Shown here: positions 7,497 to 15,779 of the stretch, one piece after another | How positions within the stretch are numbered: position 1 is the stretch's first letter | How the letters are laid out: each line of letters starts with the position of its first letter | Source: an uncultured Anaerolineae bacterium | Lineage (GTDB): Bacteria; Chloroflexota; Anaerolineae; Anaerolineales; Villigracilaceae | Length of the DNA stretch: 64,000 nucleotides | Direction: 5' to 3' | Assembly (NCBI GenBank): GCA_903822545.1 | Contig: CAIJPN010000183.1 | Span: forward strand, 1 to 64,000 | Made by a program: the position numbers and the translations under genes | The notes under the pieces: generated by a model | The model's database searches: none | What the model saw: the letters and a program-made list of their open reading frames with translations, nothing else | Told to the model about the DNA's origin: nothing

Positions 7497-9950
7497 TCAA
7501 GTCTGCTGCGGAACCCAGACTGAAACGCGGTTGCGCCCGCTGTTTTTGGCGTGATAAAGGGCTTTGTCGGCGCTGGTAATGGCTTCTCTGCCGGTTTCGC
7601 CATCCTGTGGGAAGAGCGCCACCCCGCACGAGATGCTGGCGCGGATGGAATGCCCATCAAAGGGAGTGATGATGTTCTCAAAAGCTATGCGCCAGCGTTC
7701 GGCGATCTGGTAAGCTTCGGCCACATTCGTGTTTGATAAAACTGCCAGGAACTCCTCGCCGCCATAGCGGCAGACGATATCGCTGGCGCGCGCCAGTTCG
7801 ATCAGCAGGTTAGAAAGGTTTTGCAAAATGATATCGCCCGCATCGTGGCCGTATGTGTCGTTGACCTGTTTAAAGTGGTCGATGTCGATCATTACAAAGC
7901 CAACTTCGTACTCTTCGCGTTGGGCGCGGGCGATTTCGTGCGGCAGCATCTCGTTCAGGAACCGTCGGTTGTGCAGGTTGGTGAGCGGGTCACGAATGGC
8001 CTGTTCGCGCAAGATGGCCTGCAACCCACGGATCTGCCCCAACTGGGTATTGAGTTGATCGTTGGCCTGGCGTAAGTCGTTGACGAGGCGGGCATTTTCA
8101 ACGGCAATGGCAGCCTGGTCGGCAAACAATGTAGCCAGGCGGATTTCGTTCGGGTCGAAGTCACCCACAACCTGATCCATGAGGATGATGACGCCGATAA
8201 CTTCTCCACGGACTTTTAGTGGCACGCCCAGCGTGCGACGAGCCGGGTTATCTTTGAGCAATGTCAGACGATGTTCCCAAGAAAGATAATCTTGAACAAC
8301 TAGCGGTTTTTTGGTAAGCAAAATCCGGCCCGCCATACCCTCGTTGGCGCGAACCTGGATGCCAATCCATTGATAGGGGATTTGGTAGCCAATCACCAGG
8401 TCGAGCAGGTCTTCATCGGGGCGGTACATGAACAACAGCCCACCCCACATTTTCAGCAGTTCGCAAGCCCGGCGCACGGTGGCGCGCAGAAGCGTTGGCA
8501 GGTCGGTGAATGAGTTCATCTCCAACGACATCTCGTAGAGGGTTGCCATCTCGCGCTCGCGGCGGATGAGGGCATCCTCCACATGTTTCTGGCTGGTGAT
8601 ATCCTGACTGGATGAGATGTAGTGGGTAATGGTGCCCTTGGCATCTACGATTGGGGCGATGGTGGCCGATTCATAATAGATATCGCCATTTTTTTTGCGG
8701 TTGACAAATTCGCCGTGCCACTCGTGCCCGGTGCGTAGCGATTCCCAAAGCTGTTTGTAGATTCCTGCATTGTTATGGTCGGTTTTCAGGATGCGCGGAT
8801 TTTTGCCCAGCACTTCTTGTTGTTTGTAGCCGGTAATCTGTTCAAATCGCGGATTAACGTATTCAATCTTCCCGACCAGATCGGTGATGATGATGGATAC
8901 GGGGCTTTGTTCCACTGCCCGCGAGAGCTGGCGGTTTTTGGCTTCGTTCAGTTTTTGCTCTGTGATGTTGTGGAAGATAAATAGTTTCCCGACAATGTGT
9001 TTGCGCCGGTTGACAATGGGGGAAATTGTCAGGGCGTAGGTGTCACTCTCCACCTGAACTTCATCCTGGTGATGAACGCTTTTTTCGTGGCTGCGGAAAA
9101 TGATCGCCCAGGGAGATGGCAGGGTTTCTGGGGATTTTCCAAAGGATTGTGGCAGTGACAGGCAAGCGTTCTGAGCTGCCTGGTTGAAATCGACAATATG
9201 ACCGTGGGTATCCAGGGCAAATACCAGATCGTCGATGCTGTCTATGATGGTATTGCGGGCAATTGGAACAATGGCGAACAGGCGCATACGCACCAGTGCC
9301 CACAAGTAGAGCAGGCCAGTGATGGATAGGCTGGATGGCATGGGATTAAACCCCTGGATCGGCCATATTCCCAGATTAAAGACAAGGTCTGCCAATAGCG
9401 GTACTGCCAACCCGCAAACGACCAGTATGGTATCCCAGAAGTAGATTTTGCGGACACCGAAGGATGTGAGTAAAACTGCGAATGCGATCAGGTAGATGGC
9501 GTAGGTGTAAAAAATATTCAGCCAAAAAGCTGGCTGTCGCTCCCAGGTTAGCAGGCCGGTGGGTGAGACCGAATACTCGGTGCGGTAGAGGCTGTGGTTT
9601 TTGCTGGTCAGCGCCAGGGCGGTGAATATGATGAATCCAAATCCCAGGAGTGCCAGCAGCCGGGGCGTGATCCACATGCTTTTGCCAGTATATTCCAGAG
9701 AGAAAATCAATACGACCGAAGAGATGAGTGCCAGGATAGGAATGCGCAGGTTGAGGAAAAGGATTTTCAGGTCACGCGAAGCCGCGGCAAGCTCTGCGGC
9801 TTGCAGGGCAATCAGCACAACGCCCAGCCAGATCAGGCTGCTGAATAAGCGTATGGCCCGTTCATCATGGTAGCGGCGCAAAAAGAAGGCCACGTTCATT
9901 AAGATAATGGCGGAAAGAAATAGTGGCCAGTGGTAAAGGGTGAGGTTCAT
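7497..9950 (-). CDS. Membrane-bound diguanylate cyclase (7TM-PAS-PAS-GAF-GGDEF)
   Basis: An 817-residue c-di-GMP-producing enzyme. Residues about 5-225 hold seven hydrophobic helices like the N-terminal 7TM sensor region of bacterial histidine kinases. A first PAS (about 230-330) begins SIDDLVFALDTHGHIVDFN; a second (about 340-460) contains EYVNPRFEQITGYKQQEVLG and ends SSQDITSQK. A GAF domain (about 475-630) follows, then a GGDEF domain with DPLTNLHNRRF, the metal-binding MIDIDHFKQVNDTYGHDAGD and an intact GGEEF active site at about 730-734. An RASD sequence five residues before GGEEF is a consensus RxxD inhibitory I-site, so product feedback is likely. It is divergent from the receiver gene at 10187. 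Confidence 0.92.
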   Translation of the reverse strand: MNLTLYHWPLFLSAIILMNVAFFLRRYHDERAIRLFSSLIWLGVVLIALQAAELAAASRDLKILFLNLRIPILALISSVVLIFSLEYTGKSMWITPRLLALLGFGFIIFTALALTSKNHSLYRTEYSVSPTGLLTWERQPAFWLNIFYTYAIYLIAFAVLLTSFGVRKIYFWDTILVVCGLAVPLLADLVFNLGIWPIQGFNPMPSSLSITGLLYLWALVRMRLFAIVPIARNTIIDSIDDLVFALDTHGHIVDFNQAAQNACLSLPQSFGKSPETLPSPWAIIFRSHEKSVHHQDEVQVESDTYALTISPIVNRRKHIVGKLFIFHNITEQKLNEAKNRQLSRAVEQSPVSIIITDLVGKIEYVNPRFEQITGYKQQEVLGKNPRILKTDHNNAGIYKQLWESLRTGHEWHGEFVNRKKNGDIYYESATIAPIVDAKGTITHYISSSQDITSQKHVEDALIRREREMATLYEMSLEMNSFTDLPTLLRATVRRACELLKMWGGLLFMYRPDEDLLDLVIGYQIPYQWIGIQVRANEGMAGRILLTKKPLVVQDYLSWEHRLTLLKDNPARRTLGVPLKVRGEVIGVIILMDQVVGDFDPNEIRLATLFADQAAIAVENARLVNDLRQANDQLNTQLGQIRGLQAILREQAIRDPLTNLHNRRFLNEMLPHEIARAQREEYEVGFVMIDIDHFKQVNDTYGHDAGDIILQNLSNLLIELARASDIVCRYGGEEFLAVLSNTNVAEAYQIAERWRIAFENIITPFDGHSIRASISCGVALFPQDGETGREAITSADKALYHAKNSGRNRVSVWVPQQT

Positions 9951-10155
9951 AGCCGTTTATTTTTTGGGAAGCAGAACAGCAGTTCCCCCGGTAGTGCTTT
10001 TTCCTTGGCAGTATCGATTTATAAGTGATGTATGGGGGCTATAATGTTTATCGATGGAAATATTATAGCATTTACAAAGAAAAAAAAAACTGCTACAGAG
10101 ATAGATATATGCCTATGTGTTTCCAGATTAACCTGTTTTTAGGATATGCCAGACA

Positions 10156-10164
10156 TGCTATAAT
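10156..10164 (+). promoter_or_regulatory. Extended -10 promoter for the receiver gene
   Basis: TGCTATAAT (TG at 10156, TATAAT at 10159-10164) is a perfect extended -10. The -35 region is weak (TTTTTA), as allowed for this class. The transcript would start about 15-20 nt before ATG 10187. Confidence 0.6.
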
Positions 10165-10186
10165 CGAGTGGGAAAGGTAGTGGACT

Positions 10187-10624
10187 ATGGGATTCTCTGA
10201 AACTGCGACTACAGTTTTGATGGTCGAGGATAATTCGGCAGATGCAGATATGATTAAACGCATCCTGCGGAAAAGTGACCCCGGTATCAATATTGAAATG
10301 GCGAAAGATGGCGAAGAAGCCCTGGGCTTTATCAAAAAGTGGGAAGAAGGAATGCCCGTCCCGCTGGTTGTCTTGCTCGATTTGAAATTGCCAAAAGTCG
10401 ATGGTCTGGAAGTGCTGGCTGCGCTCAAAAAACACGAGCGTTTTCGTGTGCTGCCTGTGGTTGTTCTGACATCATCCAACGAGTTACGCGACATCCAGCA
10501 CGCCTATGAAATTGGGGCAAATTCCTATATCCTGAAAGCCATCGATTTCGATCAGTTCTCACAGGCTGTAACGATGATCTATCGCTACTGGTGCGCGCTT
10601 AATATTTACCCGGAACAATACTGA
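10187..10624 (+). CDS. Single-domain response regulator (CheY/Rcp1-like)
   Basis: A 145-residue stand-alone receiver. Catalytic residues are all present: acidic pair Glu14-Asp15, phospho-acceptor Asp65 in LLDLKLP, Thr95 in LTSS and Lys117 in YILKAID. The LKLPKVDGLEVL segment and C-terminal FDQFSQAVTMIYRYWCALN match the Rcp1 group that partners with PAS/GAF or phytochrome-like kinases. There is no output domain, so it acts through a protein partner. No cognate kinase is adjacent; the GAF histidine kinase near 58-61 kb is one candidate, by inference only. Confidence 0.9.
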   Translation: MGFSETATTVLMVEDNSADADMIKRILRKSDPGINIEMAKDGEEALGFIKKWEEGMPVPLVVLLDLKLPKVDGLEVLAALKKHERFRVLPVVVLTSSNELRDIQHAYEIGANSYILKAIDFDQFSQAVTMIYRYWCALNIYPEQY

Positions 10625-10680
10625 TCTGGCGTTCAGAAGCTCTGCTTTTGAACATCTGCAAACAGAGCTTGCAAACCCCA

Positions 10681-10727
10681 CAAAAGGAGACATCTATCAT
10701 CGAAAAGATGGCGGCCGTCTCCTTTTG
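10681..10727. terminator. Bidirectional terminator hairpin
   Basis: CAAAAGGAGAC (10681-10691) pairs exactly with GTCTCCTTTTG (10717-10727); a small inner CATC/GATG stem shortens the loop. It lies between the convergent receiver gene and tyrS, and A- and T-rich flanks serve both directions. Confidence 0.7.
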
Positions 10728-10777
10728 CATAAAATTTCAAACGTTCTGTGCGTGCTCAGCGATGAAACCGAACAACG

Positions 10778-11995
10778 CTACTTCAAATTGATCCGCGCAA
10801 AGCGCCGCTTGCCAACCTGCAACACGCCCGCATGCGGGAAGGCCGCATCGGCCTTTTCCAGCGTCTCGCCATCCAGCTTGACACCCTTCTGGTCGATCAT
10901 GCGGCGGCCCTCGCTTTTGCTGGCCACCAGGCTGGCAGCAACCATCACATCCAGCACTGTCTGCCCCGGCTGGATGTCAAACTCCGGCATCTCAGTCGGG
11001 ATTTGTCCCTGCTGGAACTGGCGCACAAACGCCTCCTGGGCGGCATCGGCCTGGGCCGCGCTGTAATACGTGGATGTAACCTCGTGCGCCAGCTTCATCT
11101 TGGCGTCGCGCGGATGCAGCGTTTCAGATTTCAGTCCGTTCTCAAAGGCGATTACGTCAGCGGGCAGCCAGCGCGTCACCAGTTTGGCATACTGCATCAT
11201 GGCCGCATCGGGAATCGACATGACCTTGCCGTACATATCTTCCGGCGTCGAATTCAGTGGGATGTGGTTGCCGAGCGATTTGCTCATCTTCACCACGCCA
11301 TCGGTGCCCGGCAAGATCGACATGATCACACCAATGTTCGGTTTGGCGTTTAGCGAGGTCATCACCTTGCGCGCAGCAGTGACGATGTTGAACATCTGGT
11401 CGGTGCCGCCCACCTGCACATCGGTTTCCAGCGCAAAGGCGTCGTAGCCCTGCATAATGGCATAAAAATATTCGTGCAGGTAAATCGCGTCGCCGCTGTC
11501 CCAGCGTTTGCGGAAGGCCTCGCGCGTCAGGAACTGCTGGATGGTGAAATTCGAAGCCAGCTTGATCAGGTCGGCAAAATTCAACTGCGCCAGCCACTCA
11601 TGGTTATAGCGCACAATCGTCTTCTCGCGGTCGAGCACGCGGAAAGCCTGCTCGGCGTACGACCGCGCATTTTCCAGCACCTGTTCCTGTGTCAAGATCG
11701 GGCGCAGCTTGTCCTTGTCAGACGGGTCGCCAATCAGCGACGTATATGTGCCGATCAAGAAAACCACCTCGTGGCCCAAATCCTGGAACTGGCGCAGCTT
11801 GCGCATCGTCACGGTATGTCCAATATGCAGGTCAGCCGTGCGCGGGTCGTAACCGCAGTAAATTTTCAGCTTGCGGCCAGCCTTCTCGCACTCGGTCAGG
11901 CGCTGGCGCAGCTCCGTTTCCATCGTCTGGGCCAGGCTTTCATCGCCATATTCGGTGCCCTGCATCAAAATTTCAACTTGCTCGTTGACGTTCAT
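10778..11995 (-). CDS. tyrS: Tyrosyl-tRNA synthetase
   Basis: A class Ic synthetase that charges tRNA-Tyr. From the ATG at 11995 (GGAGG 6 bp upstream) it has 405 residues. The HIGH signature is at 57-60 (DLHIGH), the KMSKS loop is intact in VVKMSKSLGN, and a C-terminal S4-like RNA-binding domain is visible (TVLDVMVAASLVASKSEGRR, then QKGVKLDG). The acceptor-side motifs (YCGYDPRTADLHIGH) and length suggest the TyrZ-like rather than the TyrS1 subgroup. The longer frame to 12067 would run into the leader hairpin and is rejected. A terminator-like hairpin 40-70 nt upstream probably ends the preceding gene. I found no T-box sequence. Confidence 0.95.
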   Translation of the reverse strand: MNVNEQVEILMQGTEYGDESLAQTMETELRQRLTECEKAGRKLKIYCGYDPRTADLHIGHTVTMRKLRQFQDLGHEVVFLIGTYTSLIGDPSDKDKLRPILTQEQVLENARSYAEQAFRVLDREKTIVRYNHEWLAQLNFADLIKLASNFTIQQFLTREAFRKRWDSGDAIYLHEYFYAIMQGYDAFALETDVQVGGTDQMFNIVTAARKVMTSLNAKPNIGVIMSILPGTDGVVKMSKSLGNHIPLNSTPEDMYGKVMSIPDAAMMQYAKLVTRWLPADVIAFENGLKSETLHPRDAKMKLAHEVTSTYYSAAQADAAQEAFVRQFQQGQIPTEMPEFDIQPGQTVLDVMVAASLVASKSEGRRMIDQKGVKLDGETLEKADAAFPHAGVLQVGKRRFARINLK

Positions 11996-12033
11996 GGTGT
12001 CCTCCACAAAAAGGGTTACCCATCGTGGGCTAC

Positions 12034-12064
12034 AAAAAAACGCGCCTGCTGTGGAGCAGGCGCG
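12034..12064 (-). terminator. Rho-independent terminator upstream of tyrS
   Basis: On the minus strand CGCGCCTGCT and AGCAGGCGCG form a 10-bp GC-rich stem with a 4-nt loop, followed directly by seven T. It lies between the PH-like membrane gene (12140-12640) and tyrS and most simply ends the former. An attenuator role for tyrS is possible, but the canonical T-box element is not visible. Confidence 0.8.
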
Positions 12065-12139
12065 CATAAATCTCCACAGGTTTGGCTAGGGAATTTCAGG
12101 ATAATAAGCGTACAGGCGGGAAATCATGGCGCGATTATA

Positions 12140-12640
12140 TCACGAGCGCGAATAGGTGGTGAGAAAATCTTCCTTCGTCATCGCCAGCAGCCCGGCGGCA
12201 CGCAGGATTTCATCCAGGATGGCCTGACCCTCGGCAAAACCCGTCCGCCCGCGCACTTCGCCGCGATATTGGACTTCTCCAAGCGTATTGAACTCGAAGT
12301 GGGCAGATTCGGCCAACACCTGCACTTTTTGCCCCCACCTGGCCGGAGCCACCCGCACCGCCCTGACCTGTGCCCACGTTAAATTAACACGGCGCAACCC
12401 GTTTTCAAATCCCAACCCGTCAGCCGATACCGTTAAACGGGTGTGGCGATCCATCCAGTTCCCCAGCGAAATGCTCAGCGCCGAAAAATACAGGAACGCG
12501 ATGAAAAACCATGTCCAGGTGGGTGTCATGCCGCGCAGTTGCAACGCCGCCAGCCCCACGCTGGCGAGGATTGCCAAAATCCAGGCATTGATCTCACCCC
12601 GGCGCGGCAAGAGCTCAGGTTTGTAAGTTTTTCCATTCAT
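12140..12640 (-). CDS. Small membrane protein with a PH-like domain
   Basis: A 166-residue protein. Two hydrophobic helices (about 19-37 and 42-60) are followed by a soluble beta-rich part (RLTVSADGLGFENGLRRVNLTWAQVRAVRV) of the kind annotated as bacterial PH-like domains, where a strand pair is followed by a W-x-x-V turn. Function is unknown; family members are usually membrane-associated. It is followed by a strong terminator and preceded by the tandem palindromes at 12661-12833, so it is probably transcribed separately from RNase J or by readthrough. Confidence 0.65.
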   Translation of the reverse strand: MNGKTYKPELLPRRGEINAWILAILASVGLAALQLRGMTPTWTWFFIAFLYFSALSISLGNWMDRHTRLTVSADGLGFENGLRRVNLTWAQVRAVRVAPARWGQKVQVLAESAHFEFNTLGEVQYRGEVRGRTGFAEGQAILDEILRAAGLLAMTKEDFLTTYSRS

Positions 12641-12660
12641 TGATGCACCTTTGAGTTATT

Positions 12661-12833
12661 CCCTCATCCCCGGCCCTTCCCTCCTCGGGGGAAGGGAGCG
12701 TTCTCCCCTCTCCCCCTGGGAGAGGGGTTGGGGGTGAGGGCGTTTTTCCCCTCTCCCCCCGGGAGAGGGGTTGGGGGTGAGGGCGTCTTTCCCCTCTCCC
12801 CCCGGGAGAGGGGTTGGGGGTGAGGGCGTTTTT
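12661..12833. repeat. REP-like palindromes with three 43-bp tandem units
   Basis: Three tandem 43-bp units (12705-12747, 12748-12790, 12791-12833) each contain CCCCTCTCC paired with GGGAGAGGGG, followed by TTGGGGGTGAGGGCGT and a T-rich end. A related palindrome (12661-12700, with CCCTCATCCCCGGCCCTTCC) precedes them. The last unit overlaps the RNase J stop codon by 2 bp. The same family appears at 25940-26025 and, as a coding fragment, near 38455. The array may also act as terminator or mRNA-stabilising structure for RNase J. Confidence 0.85.
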
Positions 12834-14469
12834 ACACCTTCGTCATCGTCACAAACACCATTGGCTTGCGGCGGGTTTCATTGAACAAGAAAGTTTTCAC
12901 CACGCTGACAATATCCTTCTCCAGTGTCAGCCCGCCGCCATGGATGACATCCACCACGCGCTGTTTAACCGCCGGGAGCAGCTTTTCGGCATCTTCTGCC
13001 GAGACAAAGCCGCGGGTGATGATTTCCGGGTCGTCCAGCAGGCGGTTGGAGTATTTGTCGATGCTCAAGTTAACCAGGAAAATGCCCGAGCGGGCCAGCT
13101 GCTCACGTTCCTTCATCACATCCGGGTCGACATCCCCAATGCTTTCGCCCTCGACAAAGACATATTCACCCGGAATCCGCTCGCCGATGGTGAGTCTGCC
13201 ATCTTCCAGTTCCACCACCTGGCCGTTTTCCACCACGATGATGTTCTCTTTGGGCAGGCCCATCTGATGGGCCATTTGGGCGTGGCGCAAAAGCTGGCGC
13301 AGTTCACCGTGCATGGGCATGAAATGTTTAGGACGCACCAGGTTGAGCATCAGTTTTTGCTCTTCCTGGCTGGCATGCCCGGAGACATGCACCGGCGCAA
13401 TACCATCGTGGATGACATTTGCGCCGCGCCGAAACAGGCGATTGATGGTCTTACTGACAGATTCTTCGTTACCGGGGATGGGATGCGACGACAGGATGAT
13501 GGTGTCACCGGCCTGGATGTCAAACTGGCGGTTGCTTCCGGTGGAAAGCCTGCCAATAATGGAGGACGGTTCGCCCTGTGAGCCGGTACACATGAGAACC
13601 ACCTGGGAGGCAGGCAGGTTGAGCGCCGCATCCACCGGGACGAGGGTTTCGTCGGGCACGATCAGGTAGCCAAGTTTGCGTGCCATTTTGGCATTATCCA
13701 CCATGCTGGTGCCGACAAAGGCCAGCTTGCGGCGATGTTTGACGGCCATATCGGCCACCTGCTGCATGCGCGAGATGAGTGACGCAAAGGATGCTACGAT
13801 GACGCGGCCTTCTGCTTCTTTGAAGACGGCATCCAGCGCCGGGCCGATAACTTTTTCGGAGGGAGTCCAGCCCTGGCGTTCGGCATTGGTTGAGTCTGAG
13901 AGCAGCAGATCGACACCGCGCGAGGAGAGTTCGGCCAGTTTGGCGTAATCGGTAGGCCAGTTATCAACCGGGGTATGGTCGAATTTGAAATCGCCAGTGT
14001 GGACGACCAGCCCGGCCCCTGTGGTAATCCCCAACCCGACCGCGTCGGGGATGGAGTGGCAGACGTGGAAAAATTCCACCTTGAATGGGCCAATTTGAAC
14101 GCTTTCACCGGCTTTGACCGGGCGTAAATCGGCTTTGCTGGCCATGCCATGGCGCGCCAGTTTGACTTCGATCAAGCCGGTGGTCAGGCGTGTGGCAAAA
14201 ATAGGTGCAGGAACCTGTGCAAGCAAATGCTGGATGGCTCCAATGTGATCTTCATGCCCGTGTGTGATGATGATGCCAACAACTTTGTGGCTTTTGTCAT
14301 AGAGATACTCAAAATCGGGGATGATGTAATCGACACCGATCATGTCGTTTTCGGGGAACATTAAACCAGCATCGACGACCAGGATTTGGTCGTCATATTC
14401 GTAGGCCATCATATTCTTGCCTACCTCGCCCAGCCCCCCCAGGGGGATGATTTTTAATTTATTGGTCAT
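12832..14469 (-). CDS. rnj: Ribonuclease J
   Basis: A 545-residue metallo-beta-lactamase/beta-CASP nuclease acting in mRNA decay and rRNA maturation with endonuclease and 5'-to-3' exonuclease activity. The zinc motif THGHEDHIGA is at about 73-82; further ligands are in FHVCHSIPDAVG and HTGDFKFDH. The beta-CASP part includes GSQGEPSS and SSHPIPGNE, and the late His motif is in HVSGHASQEE, followed by the C-terminal domain. Length and order match bacterial RNase J. It has a near-consensus promoter at 14655-14683 and a terminator-like hairpin inside its roughly 180-nt leader, pointing to premature termination as control. Confidence 0.95.
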   Translation of the reverse strand: MTNKLKIIPLGGLGEVGKNMMAYEYDDQILVVDAGLMFPENDMIGVDYIIPDFEYLYDKSHKVVGIIITHGHEDHIGAIQHLLAQVPAPIFATRLTTGLIEVKLARHGMASKADLRPVKAGESVQIGPFKVEFFHVCHSIPDAVGLGITTGAGLVVHTGDFKFDHTPVDNWPTDYAKLAELSSRGVDLLLSDSTNAERQGWTPSEKVIGPALDAVFKEAEGRVIVASFASLISRMQQVADMAVKHRRKLAFVGTSMVDNAKMARKLGYLIVPDETLVPVDAALNLPASQVVLMCTGSQGEPSSIIGRLSTGSNRQFDIQAGDTIILSSHPIPGNEESVSKTINRLFRRGANVIHDGIAPVHVSGHASQEEQKLMLNLVRPKHFMPMHGELRQLLRHAQMAHQMGLPKENIIVVENGQVVELEDGRLTIGERIPGEYVFVEGESIGDVDPDVMKEREQLARSGIFLVNLSIDKYSNRLLDDPEIITRGFVSAEDAEKLLPAVKQRVVDVIHGGGLTLEKDIVSVVKTFLFNETRRKPMVFVTMTKV

Positions 14470-14548
14470 GTAAAATTTCCTTGTTTCTTTATGGTAAATG
14501 TTTGAGATACAAAATTATCCGCTTTTGCGGTTAAAGTCAGGTGGTAAA

Positions 14549-14574
14549 ACACAAAAACGCCCCGCTAACGGGGC
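14549..14574 (-). terminator. Intrinsic terminator inside the RNase J leader (putative attenuator)
   Basis: On the minus strand GCCCCG, loop TTAG, CGGGGC is followed by GTTTTTGTGTTTT. No minus-strand gene lies upstream (the next gene is divergent at 14758), so the terminator sits between the rnj promoter and the rnj start. A smaller CTGCC/GGCAG hairpin (14618-14631) precedes it. This implies an attenuated RNA of about 95 nt or regulated readthrough. Confidence 0.65.
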
Positions 14575-14654
14575 CGGCGACCAAAATCGATTGTGCTTCT
14601 GATACACCAATACAAAACTGCCTAATGGCAGATAAGTTCGTTAGTAATAAAAGC

Positions 14655-14683
14655 AGTATAGCAAGGGAGATGTGATTTGTCAA
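14655..14683 (-). promoter_or_regulatory. Near-consensus sigma-70 promoter for RNase J
   Basis: On the minus strand, TTGACA (14683-14678), a 17-bp spacer and TATACT (14660-14655). This is one of the best promoter matches in the window. Predicted transcription start is near 14648. Confidence 0.85.
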
Positions 14684-14757
14684 ATTGGGCTGGGCGGTTT
14701 TGCAGCTTCATTATGAAATCAAAATAATTCGCTGTAAAATTAACTCGGAGGTTTTTT

Positions 14758-15399
14758 ATGGAAAAACTCGACCTGCGCAAACAACTCTCTCATCTCTACC
14801 AACCATCCACCAAACAAGTTTCGCTGGTAGATGTGCCCGCCATGCAATTTATCATGGCAGATGGCGCCATCGAGCCGGGACAGTCTCCGGGCAGTTCGCC
14901 ATCCTTCCAGGAAGCCACCCAGGCGCTCTACAGCCTGGCCTACACTCTCAAATTTATGGTTAAACAGCGCAAAACTGAGCCCATCGACTTTGGCGTGATG
15001 GCCTTGGAAGGCCTGTGGTGGATCGAAAGTGGTGAGTTCAACATTCGCAACCCCGGCAACTGGCTGTGGACGCTGATGATCATGCAGCCCGATTTTATCA
15101 GCGAGGGCAACTTCCAGGATGCGCTGGCGCAAATCCGCAAGAAAAAGCCCCAGCCGGGGCTGGAAAAGCTGCGGTTCGGAACCTTCCACGAGGGGCTGTC
15201 GGCCCAGTTGATGCACATCGGCCCCTATGCCACCGAACCTGCCAGCGTAGATCGCCTGCACACCTTCATGGCTGAAAACGGCCTGCGCGACCGCATCGGC
15301 CTGGGGGGCAAACATCACGAAATCTACCTGGGCGACCCACGCCGCGGCGACCCGGAAAAGCTCAAAACCGTGCTGCGCCACCCGGTTGAGCGCATCTGA
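14758..15399 (+). CDS. GyrI-like small-molecule-binding domain protein
   Basis: A 213-residue protein resembling the stand-alone GyrI-like/SRPBCC-type ligand-binding family. It has the N-terminal VSLVDVPAMQFIMADGAIEPG segment, the FQEATQALYSLAYTLKFMVK helix, a tryptophan-rich EGLWWIESG, and a late LMHIGPYATEPASVDRLHTF that matches the conserved H-x-G-x-Y helix of these proteins. Family members bind hydrophobic compounds, but the ligand here is unknown. There is no DNA-binding domain. ATG follows GGAGG at 6-bp spacing. It is divergent from RNase J and may share the 288-bp control region. Confidence 0.75.
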   Translation: MEKLDLRKQLSHLYQPSTKQVSLVDVPAMQFIMADGAIEPGQSPGSSPSFQEATQALYSLAYTLKFMVKQRKTEPIDFGVMALEGLWWIESGEFNIRNPGNWLWTLMIMQPDFISEGNFQDALAQIRKKKPQPGLEKLRFGTFHEGLSAQLMHIGPYATEPASVDRLHTFMAENGLRDRIGLGGKHHEIYLGDPRRGDPEKLKTVLRHPVERI

Positions 15400-15448
15400 C
15401 CCATCAATGCGGTAAAATGATAGAAACTTTTCTCATCCCGGAGGCCCC

Positions 15449-15766
15449 ATGTACTTTTTTGTCCGTCTCGCCGCAATAACGCTGATGATTTTCGGCGTCC
15501 TATTCATGTTCGGCGGCATCGGGGTCGCCATCTACGGCCTGGTTCAAAATGACGCCGTCACTGCCGCCGCCAACGCCATGCTCGAAGGCTCGAACCTGCG
15601 CATGGTCAACGCCGGGGTGGCCGCCGCACTTGTTGGGGTAATCCTGTTCTTCAAAGGTATGCTCGTGGCGGCCATCGGGCAAATGATGATGGCTTTCATC
15701 GACATTGCCAACAACACCCGCGAAACCAATCTCATCCTGCGAGCCTTCCGTCGCCAGGAAGAATAA
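15449..15766 (+). CDS. Small two-helix membrane protein
   Basis: A 105-residue protein with hydrophobic helices at about 6-32 and 53-76 and a polar C-terminus (NTRETNLILRAFRRQEE). Start supported by GGAGG 7 bp upstream. No family recognised. It ends 13 bp before the first ABC permease gene and probably shares its transcript. Confidence 0.6.
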   Translation: MYFFVRLAAITLMIFGVLFMFGGIGVAIYGLVQNDAVTAAANAMLEGSNLRMVNAGVAAALVGVILFFKGMLVAAIGQMMMAFIDIANNTRETNLILRAFRRQEE

Positions 15767-15779
15767 AAACGCGCATCCT

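Noticed and set aside
11996-12139. T-box riboswitch before tyrS
   Set aside because: A terminator is present but no AGGGTGGNACCGCG-type antiterminator sequence; the leader is too short and the hairpin fits the upstream gene.
12705-12833. CRISPR array
   Set aside because: The 43-bp units are contiguous with no spacers and each unit is a palindromic REP-like sequence; no cas genes are nearby.
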